Shown here in pieces: positions 55,116 through 64,000 of a stretch of 64,000 nucleotides of DNA. Under the pieces are notes generated by a model. That model ran no database searches, had not been told where the DNA came from, and saw only the letters and a list, made by a program, of their open reading frames with translations. A program made the translations under genes and the position numbers. The DNA comes from Dipteris shenzhenensis (Eukaryota > Polypodiophyta > Polypodiopsida > Gleicheniales), in assembly GCA_047967505.1 (NCBI GenBank), contig CM106540.1; one strand, given 5' to 3'. Position 1 is the first letter of the stretch; the number at the start of each line of letters is the position of its first letter.

Positions 55116-57960
55116 ATGGTAAATAAACCATTCACTTTTCTTACACTTAATGTCTGTGGATTAACTGACCCTTGGAGGAGTCAATAACTAGCCAAGTGGC
55201 TGAGAGACAGCTCTTCGTCTCCTACTTTTTTTGTGTTACAAGAGGTGAAAGTAATTAATGACACCCTAGAAAACATACTAAAAAATGTTGATAGTAGAAG
55301 AATATGGTACTTCACAAATCATGAGGAAGGTAGAGGTGGCACTGCAATTGGGATACTTTCACACTACAAGGATTGTGTCATCAAATGCATGTAGGACTCA
55401 AATCACAGATGGCTTGCTTTGAAATGCAAAATGAAAATTTTTTCTTTCATAGCTGTATTAGTATATGCCCCAACAGGATCCATGGAAAGAAGAGCCACAT
55501 GGGATTCAATGTTGAATTTAGGAAGTGACTGTGTTATTATGGGGATTTCAATATGGTGGAGAATGCTAAAGACAAATGGATGTAGAAGGGATCAGTAATC
55601 AAGGGTCCTAAACAACAAATATGGGAAGATCTCAAAGAAAATTTGCAAGTTGTGGACATTGGGACTCCCAGCATTTGCACTTGGAGCAACAGATAGGTAG
55701 GTAATCTGAGGAGAGAAGCCAGACTGGATAGAGTGTATATTGCTCAATCTCTAATTGACCAAGCACTAGAAGTCAAGCATTCAACCTTTTCCTCTCTAAC
55801 CTTATTAGACCACAAGCCATTGTTAGCTTGTATTGATTTGGGGAGTGGGAAGAAAGGCAACTCATGGTTTAAAGCTGACCCCTCCTTCTTCAATCTGCAG
55901 ACAGTCCACATTATAGAAAATTGGAACTTTTCCTTTGCAGCAACTGATTCATTGTCTCAGGGTTAGAAGGATGCTGTTGAAAGGGTCCAAACAATATTAA
56001 AGGAACCCATAAAAAATAGAGTTGCCATCAAAGCAAGGAGAATGGACAAGCTTAAGAAGGAGATTGAAGAACTTAAACAAAGAGCTAGAAGTAATGATCT
56101 TAATGCTCAGCACCAATTACTGGTCAAAAGAAAAAAAATCAAGATACAAGAGCAGATCAAGTTACAAAATGCCAAGATCTACTTCAGAGATTGGTGGGCA
56201 GGCAAGATAGACAGACCAACCAAGGAGAACTTCAAGAGGATTAGAAAAAAGAGAAGCCATGAGGAAATTCCTTTGTTGCAAAAGGATGATGGTGAAGTGG
56301 TTAAATCAAAAGCAGAAAATATGGACATCATAGTTAGCCACTTCAAAAACCTTTTGAGTATAGTGGACATAATAGATAACAAGGTCTTGGAGGCTAGAGA
56401 TAGGTGCCAATCAGCCAGACAAACCACTGTGTCTAACTTAGATAGAAACCATCTGGAAATTGACCTCTCTCTTCACGAACTTAAAGAGGCTACCTTTGCA
56501 ATAACTAATGGTAAAACACCTAGAGAAGATGGGCTAGCTGCATAATTCTACAAGCTCTTTTGGGACACTATCGGACCCTCCTTACTGGCTATTCGGAGAG
56601 AGAGTACTAAACAAGGCTTTCTTCCAGAGCACTTAAATGGAGGGGTAATTAAGCTTATACCAAAAGAAGGGGACATGACAACTTTAAAAAATTGGAGGCC
56701 CCTCACTGTGTTAAACTGTTCTTACAAGATATATGCCAAAGCAATTGCTCTAAGACTGAGATGCAAAATGGACAAGTGGATTCTGGAGGAACAGAAAGGC
56801 TTCATAAAGAACAGACATCTTCTAGAAGCAATCATCAACTTATGGGAAGGTTGCAATCATGCTGAAGAAAGCAATCAAGAGATCTGTCTAATTAAAATAG
56901 ACTTTGATAAGGCATATGATAGACTTAATTGGGATTTTCTACCTTAGTCACTTAACAATTTGGGGCTGGGAACCAAATTCACCTCATATGTAGCTCTTCT
57001 ACTCTCTAATGCGTCTGCAAAGGTGTGTGTGAATGGAGAGATGTCTCAAAGCTTCACGTTGAAAAGGTCCATAAGACAAGGATGCCCACTGGCACCTCTC
57101 CTATTTGCTATAGCTGATGATGCTTTGGGATGGCTCATAAAAGGTCAGGTGATATTAGGTGAAATCAATGGTATAGAGTTCCCCTCAAGAAAGCAGCCAG
57201 TAGACTAGCAATTTGCATATGATACTACCCTGACCATTAGAAACACAGATGTAGACATACAAAGAGCTATGGATTGTATGGATATATTCTGTAATGCATC
57301 TGGTTCAAAAATAAATCACTTCAAAATAGGTTATGCATTGTTATCTGGAGACACCCAAAACCTTTTGATAAAAATTCAGACTACTAGGTATCGCTATGGG
57401 GTTCAATGTTAAGATGAAAGATAGATGGGATTGGTTCCTAGAAAGGTTCCCAAAAAAAAAGGCAGACTCGGGGAATTGCAGGAAAACTTGGCAAGAAGAA
57501 GGGTAGTACTATGTGATGTGGTTCAGGCCAAGTTCTTATTGGACCAAGAATATCATAATTATAATGACCATGTATCACAGCTCCAGGATGCAGGGAGATG
57601 CTCCAACTCAAGGGTGGATATGCAAGCACAACTCCTTCCATCTCTCTTCCCAATCAAAACAGAACCTACTATTTAGAGAGCCTCTTCTGGCACTTACTTT
57701 GTCTATGGTACTGTTCCTCTCTTCCCAGGTCCACGGCATTAATTTTGGATACCAGTATTGCTGCAACCTTGGTGGTTGCCAGAACAGCAGCAGCAAAGGT
57801 TGTCATTTTTTGGAGCATAAATCCTTTTGCAGCATACTTTCTCTTTTTTGGATGGACAAAGAGGCATCTTGGGATCAGAATATGAGGCACAGTCAGCCTT
57901 CAACAAGCATATCAACACTTGATCATAATTTACTATTCAAAACTGTCACTGAGCTCAGGC
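55116..57960 (+). pseudogene. LINE ORF2, AP endonuclease and reverse transcriptase, broken
   Basis: The start MVNKPFTFLTLNVCGLTD at 55116 is the endonuclease N-terminus; FVLQEVK (catalytic Glu), YAPTGS, RLDRVYIAQS and LLDHKPL follow. RT: GVIKLIPKEGD, NWRPLTVLNCSYKI, IKIDFDKAYDRLNWDF (first catalytic Asp near 56900), RQGCPLAPLLFAI, and QFAYDTTL near 57210, where FADD is expected: the first Asp of the pair is Tyr. Several stops (e.g. 55186, 55393, 55963, 56545, 56945, 57207) and shifts. The thumb is recognisable (DRWDWFLERF); the end is degenerate. Confidence 0.87.
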
Positions 57961-58133
57961 TCCTCTCTTTTTTGGTTATTAGTTTTGATGTTTCCCACTT
58001 TTAGTCAGTGGTTTTCTTGTATGCAAGACAGATATTCCTCTCTAGAGGAGAACATGTTGTCAAAGCTTGACGTCATTGTACAACACATATGATTATAATA
58101 TAATCAACTTTTTCTTTGCCCCCCCAAAAAAAA

Positions 58134-58490
58134 AACACATAAGGAGCTTGATCTGTATGTTTTCTTTACTAGCCCATAAATTAAGATCTAAATGTTTACT
58201 ACACCATTAATCACAATATGATTTTATCTTACAGAGGCATGAAAATGTTATTGGATTTCTTGGATGATTGTCCTCCACATATAGATCTGCTAGATTGTGT
58301 TGAAGTTTGTGACTTGAGGGTAAGGATGTTTCTGGCTATTCAATAATTTTTTTTCCTCCTACATTATAAACCATATCTTAAGGTTGTTATGTTTGTGTCG
58401 GTGCCACAACAAGAGGATGCCTGTTCATGTGGGTGGAGGACACTAATCCATGCCATGTATCTGCTAGATAATTACTTTCTAGAATCATAA
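58134..58490 (+). pseudogene. Ulp1/C48 domain, last exons with catalytic Gln and Cys
   Basis: After the LINE the exon continues KELDLY. A later exon 58235-58319 (acceptor TCTTACAG, donor AGG|GTAAGG) reads MKMLLDFLDDCPPHIDLLDC. The final exon 58383-58490 reads VVMFVSVPQQEDACSCGWRT and ends at TAA 58488-58490. VPQQ (58404-58412) supplies the oxyanion Gln, and SCG (Cys 58428-58430) is the expected nucleophile of Ulp1 proteases. The junction between KELDLY and the 58235 exon is one base out of phase. This is the C-terminal end of the same decayed gene that starts at 51967. Confidence 0.62.
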
Positions 58491-59214
58491 CTAGACATGG
58501 TAATTATAAATATCTATATATTCACAATGACTCTTGTGTAAATTCCATTGTGAGACAAAATATAATCTAATCTTTGTTACTCTTATTATTTCTTGTAGCT
58601 TATAGAGCATAGTTTTACATCAATCCATATCTATGGATATAGATCCATTATCATAGAAAAGATCCTTGGTTATGCTCATAGAGCATCTCAAGAGAGACAC
58701 GGAGAGAGATCTAGAGCTAGTGTTTCTAGAGTGAAGGACTCCATCAATAAGGAGCCTGCTATCATGGAGCCTGTGTTTCTAAGGTGAAAGAGCTTACTAC
58801 CACAAGTGGTATAAAAGAGCATGGGGATGAGAAAACCATTCTAGTTAAGGATAGTCCCAATGTGAAGGAGAAGCTTCCCAGGGAGGGCCAACGTCCATAT
58901 GAGAAGGATCCATCAACACATGGTGATCATCCATATGAGGAGGATCAACCAACACATGATCATCATCCTTATGAGGAGGATGAACCACTTGACTTGGTGT
59001 CATAGCCATTGTGTTTGAGGGGTTGTAGCCTCTACTTGATGAGCAAGCTTCACATAATAGCCTTCGTTCCTGCTACAAGAGATCCCACAAATCCACATCT
59101 GCTACTGCTCGGCCACCTCCTCTTGGACTGTGCTGATGGATATCCCACAAAAAGATTCTGATGCAGGTATTGCTCCGTGATGCCTTCCACATCAATGGTG
59201 AATATCGAGACCAA
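58491..59214. other. No recognised gene; short acidic repeat frame at 58784-59005
   Basis: A 73-residue frame at 58784-59005 has three HPYEED/RPYEKD-type units (PYEKDPSTHGD, PYEEDQPTHDH, PYEEDEPLD), reflecting a short tandem DNA repeat. It may be a tail exon of a decayed gene; no evidence links it to the Ulp1 gene. Confidence 0.4.
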
Positions 59215-59640
59215 CTATGGATTTGCTTTGGCTTCCTCCTCATCATCCTCTAGTCCATTCGCCATGTTTACAGTCTCAACCAACACTGGTCGAACCACAT
59301 CTGCCAAGGATGCTGCCACTCCCATTCTGACCCGCACTTTCTTCTTGCCTCTCTGCATGGAGATGATGTTATACTCCCAGTTTTTCTTGACCTTTACTTG
59401 TGGCCTGCCCAAGAGTACACTACAGTCTGATGTCAGGGCTTCCATATTTAGCACCACAAATGAGACCATGAATGAGATTCCCGCCACCTCCAAGACTGTT
59501 GCCTGTAAGATTCCGAGTGGTCTAGCTCGGCGTTGATCAGCCATGCAGACTAGGAATGGCACCAATTCCCAAGACATCCATCCCATTTCTTGGTAGGTCT
59601 TCAAGGTGACTATATTGACCCCCAAACCTCCATCCACTAG
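59215..59640 (-). pseudogene. Ty3 (gypsy) aspartic protease fragment
   Basis: The minus frame reads VDGGLGVNIVTLKTYQEMGW, then CMADQRRARPLGILQATVLE, SFVVLNMEA, LLGRPQVKVKKNWEYN. This is the retropepsin-like region of plant Ty3 elements, with DGG in place of DSG/DTG at the active site, a variant also seen in other plant Ty3 copies. RT does not follow in the window to the left; it runs into unrelated sequence. Confidence 0.78.
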
Positions 59641-60054
59641 AACCTATGCGAACGTCCAGCTTGTGCTTTTGTTGTTATCACCGGAATTCTCATGTCCGTC
59701 AGAGGAACTGCCAGTACCGGAGAGGAATTAGCTTGGCACAGATCCACATCTTTTGGTTGCTTGCTCACATCCTATTTAGTCTCGCTCACTCATTTGGGGT
59801 CGCTCGTAATCCTCCTATATTTAGCTTTGGTGGAGGTTGGAAGTCATATTCCGCACTGCCTTCTCCTAAGCCTGGAGAGCTTGGGTCATGCACACTTCTT
59901 CAATTCTTTCTCATCATTGATTTAGGCCCGAAGTGCCATGACCTCTATTGCAATTCCATGGAATTGGCCTTAGATGTCTACTATAATTTGCCTTTCCAAT
60001 TCATGGGCATGCTCCTCCTTGGCCAAGCTAGTGAATAGTTCTAACATTTGAAGC

Positions 60055-60290
60055 ATCTGGTTGGCTTGATGATGGAGGATGGCAGATGGTGATGAGGATT
60101 GTCAAATTTTTTGAAACAATTGGTGCACATGTAGCCATCCTGATGATTTTGTAGTACTTGCTGGGGGTTGCTTGATGATGGAGGATGGTAGATGGTGATG
60201 AGGATTGTCGAAATTGTTGATACAATTGGTGCCCATTTAGCCATCTTGATGATTCCATAGTACTTGTTGGGGGTTGCTCCAACGGTAAGT
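60055..60290 (-). repeat. ~115-bp tandem duplication in the gag region
   Basis: TTGATGATGGAGGATGG, then AGATGGTGATGAGGATTGTC, then GTAGTACTTGCTGGGGGTTG occurs twice, about 60063-60168 and 60172-60285, with roughly 12% difference. Confidence 0.82.
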
Positions 60291-60297
60291 CAGCCAC

Positions 60298-61317
60298 TTA
60301 GGTATAGTATTCGTATTGTTGATCTGGCACTAGATCTCCTTGTGGCTCATTAACTGGCATGATGTTGATGGGCAATGCTAGTACTGATGTAGCCTCTGTC
60401 TCTTGTTGTTGCTGTTGATGGAGATATATTGATTGCAACCGTGCACCCAGTTGTAGCATCTCATAGGGAAATTCCTCATTTTCTACCTCCCTAATAGGCA
60501 TGTCTTCTGAGGCATCCTCGTTTGTCAATGTGGTAGTAGGAGAAGATGATGGCTCCCACGCAGGTGATAAGAGGATGTCTAGATCCTCAATAGGTTTAGG
60601 TGACAGGGGGAGAGTGATTTCTTTTTCTTGTACCTCCCCCTGGTACCTCCTTACTGATGATTACTGCCAATAAGTGAGGAATCTCACATTTTTTCCCAGA
60701 TGAGCCATCGAGTTTCTTTGTGAAGAATATGACCAAAGGCTAGAACCACTCTTGCTTTAGCTACCTACTAAGAAAACCAAATGTGTGGAGTGGGGGGGAT
60801 CGATTCTTGCCACATTTGATCCCTAGGATTGTTGATAGGAATGTTGCTACTTCCTTGACTTGAGGGTTGATGATTGTGTGAAGTAATATCACATCCCTAT
60901 GGAACTTGGTGCCCTTGGCAAGGAGAGGCTAGATTTCAAGAAAGTTGGCATCGGCAGGCCTTGTGGGGTATTTTTCCCCTTTAGTTGGGAGTGAGAAGGC
61001 CCTCTAAATCTCTGTACTATTGAGTCGACTCTAATTTAGAGTGATGGTCCCGTACTTGCCAACTTGTTCATGGCTAGATAAGAATGGAGAAATGCTTGGA
61101 TGTATGTGGTCATCGTAGGATTGTCCTCCAAGGATTGTAGGTGCTCAAACAAACTTCCAAGGCTGCTTTGCTCTAAGAAAGCTTTTGCTTCATTGGAAAG
61201 TGCATAAGTCAATGGAGGTGGCCAAACAAGCTCCAAGGATTGGGCCTCATCAACGGTCGTGTAGCCCGGTGGTGACTCGGATGGCATTTGTACCTCTTCT
61301 CTCTCCATGTCATGCAT
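60298..61317 (-). pseudogene. Probable Ty3 gag remnants
   Basis: Minus frames 61317-61036 (acidic N-terminal piece, TVDEAQSLELVWPPPLTYAL) and 60528-60298 (FPYEMLQLGARLQSIYLHQQ, Gln-rich) lie upstream of the protease in element order. A Cys-containing MCTNCFKKFDNPHHH stretch is near 60120. Assignment rests on position and composition more than on motifs. Confidence 0.4.
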
Positions 61318-61564
61318 TGAATGCTCATCAGAGCTATCACTCTAAACCACAAATGCATGTGGTCACCTTGGTTGAGAGGAGGTGGTCTATCTGTCCAAAA
61401 GGCTTTCACTCTCCACTTGAACAAGCATTGTGACCGAAGCATTCACTTGAATTCAACATCAATGAGAGAGCATTCCCAAGTTCTTTTTATTCATGTTGTC
61501 CATGTGAGGTATGCATGCCACATGGGCAAATGATTCTGGATCTTGCCCAACTCAAGGACTACCA

Positions 61565-61880
61565 TCTGAACAACTGAAGGGTTGACACATGCGTAGTCGC
61601 ATGGGTTTTTTGTAGAAGCAATACGAGCATGATCCAAATCGGGAGGTTGGAAGCTTTAGGGAGGAGGTGAGGAAGATGAGCCCATGTGGTCTACCAACAC
61701 ATAATATTGGAAGAGGTCCAATGTGTTGACAAAGAGACTCAGTATGTGGCACACAAACTGCCTGAAATGGGCTATTTACAGGCACATAACTGTGGGTTGA
61801 CACATGGGCAATCACATGGGTTGTTTGTAGTAGCACTGTGAGCATGGTCCACATTGGATGGTTGGCCGCAAACTTTGGCA
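61565..61880 (+). repeat. Direct duplication ~225 bp apart
   Basis: GGTTGACACATGCG, then GTCGCATGGGTTTTTTGTAG, then GAGCATGATCCA at 61580-61640 is repeated in diverged form at 61795-61855 (GGTTGACACATGGGCAATCA and on). No gene recognised in 61320-62280. Confidence 0.65.
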
Positions 61881-62289
61881 AGGGTATCATGGCTAAGGCT
61901 ATGGGCTCTTTCTTCGAATCCTCTTTAGCGATAGCATTGCTTTTGAACTTGCATCCATTTTTAATAGGGTATACCATTGATCATTACATTAGTTGGTATG
62001 CAGGTATGACAACTGTGTGTGTATAGTAAGAGAGATGTGATTTTAGCACATGCTTTGAGAATGTGGAATGAAAGTGTGTGGCACAATTATTGATGCAATC
62101 TACTATGTGTCTATGCAAAAGCATGAGTGCATAAGATCTTTCTTTTTTGCTAGGATTTCATAGGGTAGCTAGGACTCAGTCATCACCTCTGAGCCCTAGG
62201 TTGAAATTGGTTGATGTTGCCTATATGTGTGAAGACTTACATATGTGAGTGAGTGCTCATGATACAATCTAATACTAACTATGGAAGAC

Positions 62290-62640
62290 TTGGGGCTCCT
62301 AAATCTTCATTATTGTTAGGGATGGCTTGCGTGTTGATGTAGTAGTGCTTCAGTTGGCTCCATTTATTGTTGTGTTGAATTGGACTCCATCCAAAGTTTC
62401 TAGAAACACAGCTTCATCTTTTTGTCTCTATAAGGTCCTTGACCTAGGTATTTTAAATTGCCCTTGTGGACTTTGGCATTGTAGAGCAAAACTAGGTCAC
62501 CTTCCCTGATCTCTTTATCTTTAAGATTTCTATCAAACCATGCCTTCCTTCTTTGTTTTTATATTGTCATGGCATGGTAGGCAACTAACCTTGTCTCTAT
62601 ATGCCTTTCCAATTGATAGAGTCTTTCTTTGGGTGACTAT
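62290..62640 (-). pseudogene. Ty3 (gypsy) integrase C-terminal fragment
   Basis: The minus strand reads LYQLERHIETRLVAYHAMTI (with a stop near 62561), RRKAWFDRNLKDKEIREGDL, VLLYNAKVHKGNLKYLG. This is the integrase C-terminal region (GPY/F module) of plant Ty3 elements. It lies upstream, in element direction, of the gag-protease pieces, so it is the tail of a different element. A frameshift follows LKYLG. Confidence 0.8.
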
Positions 62641-63685
62641 CTACTCCAAGAGCTGATGCTAGAATACAATTCCAAGTATCTCTATATTTAGAGAGGTTTT
62701 ACTGATATCAAGTCACTACCAAGGCTTGTAGCCTAAACATTTCTTATATCAGGTCGTTATTACCAAGAATGGTAGTTCGTGAGCCATAGTGGGCTTGTAT
62801 AGAAGTGTTGGAGTATAAACTAGAGCTCCAAAGATGAAAGAATATATGAACCGATAAGTAAACAACTACTGTAAGGGTAGTGTAGTGAAATACTTCGGAA
62901 GAAGACTCCATGAATAGACACACGGTCAATAAGGAGGATATGGAGTGGAGCTCGTGTCAAGAGAGTTTGTAAAACTGAAGAATGTAGCATTGGAGGGAAG
63001 AAAGAGGCGCCAAAGAGTGAAGGAAGGAGATGAACGAAAGACTGATGGAGCAATGTAGATGCTTGGCAGCCGTGAGCTCAAATAAGGAGCTAGAGGGTGA
63101 AATGGATAAGGAGAGGAAGCGTAGCATGAGGTGCCACATGATGATGACCTTAAAATAGGTGTAATAGTGGGAGTTTTCAAGAAGGCCAAGTGGCTTTAAT
63201 TGAGGGCGTTAGGATTCAAGAATCAGCACATCAACCAAAGCAACACAAGAGTGAGAAATTTAGTGTGAAGGCTTGGTAGAGGATTGAGTGAGACACGCCA
63301 TGCATGTTGTCAAAGCATCAGCACCAAAAGATGAACCAAATCTCCGAGAGGGTAAGAAGGAAACTTGAGAGAGAAGATCACCAAGTGAGTGTGAAATCAT
63401 GAGACCCTCGCAAGACGAAAAAAGAGAAAGAGCTTGCAAAAGGCGCAGTAGAGGAGAAGCAAAAAGGTGAGGCGTATAAGGTAGCAGGAGTATATAAATA
63501 CCAGACGCCAATTTTTAGAGGCATTTCAAGAAGCCGTTTCTTCATAGCAAGCAAGGACGTGGGATCACAAGATAAAGGTGGTTTAGTTATTGGAATAAAG
63601 TGGTTTAGAGGGGTTTAGTTAGTTTAGGTTATGCTTTAGGAGGTCCTTAGGTTACACTAAGGGTGGTAAGTGAACAAGTGTAAAT
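62641..63685. other. No gene seen
   Basis: Short frames only. GTATATAAATACC near 63489 resembles a plus-strand TATA box, but no gene follows in the window. Confidence 0.5.
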
Positions 63686-63687
63686 AT

Positions 63688-63688
63688 A

Positions 63689-63722
<34 letters not shown>

Positions 63723-63726
63723 TATG

Positions 63727-63773
<47 letters not shown>

Positions 63774-63814
63774 GTATGTATATATATATACATACATATA
63801 TATATATGTGTATG

Positions 63815-63849
<35 letters not shown>

Positions 63850-63892
63850 GTATGTATATATATATACATACACATATATATATATATATGTG

Positions 63893-63932
<40 letters not shown>

Positions 63933-63994
63933 CATACATATATGTATGTATATATATATATATATATATATACATACATACATATATATGGTAG
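63688..63994 (+). repeat. (TG)n/(TA)n/(TATG)n microsatellite
   Basis: Runs of TGTGTG and TATATA with TATGTATG interruptions to the window edge. The Tyr/Ile/His/Thr-rich frames on both strands are artefacts of the repeat. Confidence 0.97.
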
Positions 63995-64000
63995 ATATAT

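Larger units (their letters stand above)
53192..58133 (+). mobile_element. L1-type LINE, near full length, inserted in the Ulp1 exon
   Basis: An 11-bp target duplication AACACATAAGG is at 53181-53191 and 58134-58144. The left end begins GGAAGAAGGGGGAAG and the right end is CCCCCCC plus about ten A. It has an ORF1 with a zinc knuckle and an ORF2 with endonuclease and reverse transcriptase, all with stops. Length 4.9 kb fits a plant L1. The clear duplication shows a single endonuclease-primed insertion. Confidence 0.9.

Noticed and set aside
63485-63500. TATA-like GTATATAAATACC as a promoter
   Set aside because: No gene follows on the plus strand before the microsatellite and window end.
63647-63994. 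100-110 residue Tyr/Ile/His/Thr frames on both strands
   Set aside because: Translations of a TG/TA microsatellite.

Overview
This window is repeat-rich nuclear DNA of a land plant. Evidence: plant-type Copia, Ty3, CACTA and L1 elements; primer-binding sites matching initiator Met-tRNA; spliced genes; and interstitial TTTAGGG-like (CCCTAAA) blocks. The species cannot be fixed. Density and age of repeats suit a large-genome plant such as a fern, lycophyte or gymnosperm (inference only). Only one gene looks intact: a six-exon GT90 (rumi-like) O-glucosyltransferase at 38238-40408.

Layout. 1-10160 is a three-level Copia nest. Element B (820-8119, minus, matched 348-bp LTRs, TSD CACCG) sits inside the 3' LTR of element A, which abuts the broken gag of element C. 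B carries about 2.3 kb of non-retroviral leader, including an antisense fragment of a DIM1/KsgA-type rRNA dimethyladenosine transferase. 11989-24096 appears to be one 12.1-kb DNA transposon of unassigned superfamily, with 29-bp terminal inverted repeats and a GACA target duplication. Arrays of the palindrome TACCTCGATCGAGGTA lie toward each end. Inside are a decayed DDE-like transposase (plus), a 187-bp satellite with telomere-like inserts, a decayed coiled-coil/RING gene (minus) and an AT-rich tandem array. 25690-37580 holds two CACTA copies in opposite orientation: divergent tnp2 (minus) and a second transposon ORF (plus), separated by a 2.5-kb pyrimidine-rich satellite with long perfect palindromes.

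40409-51960 is mostly gene-poor repeats and unrecognised decayed ORFs. 51967-58490 is the most unusual locus: a decayed gene whose reading frame joins a histone H3 fold (MARTK start, H3 core, CenH3-like RVTLMxKDFE) to a Ulp1/C48 cysteine protease. It is split by a near full-length L1-type LINE (53192-58133) with an 11-bp target duplication. 59215-62640 holds Ty3 fragments on the minus strand (gag-protease, and a separate integrase C-terminus). The window ends in a TG/TA microsatellite.

Except for the GT90 gene the coding material is mobile or decayed. The candidates for undescribed biology are the 12.1-kb palindrome-armed transposon and the H3-Ulp1 chimera.
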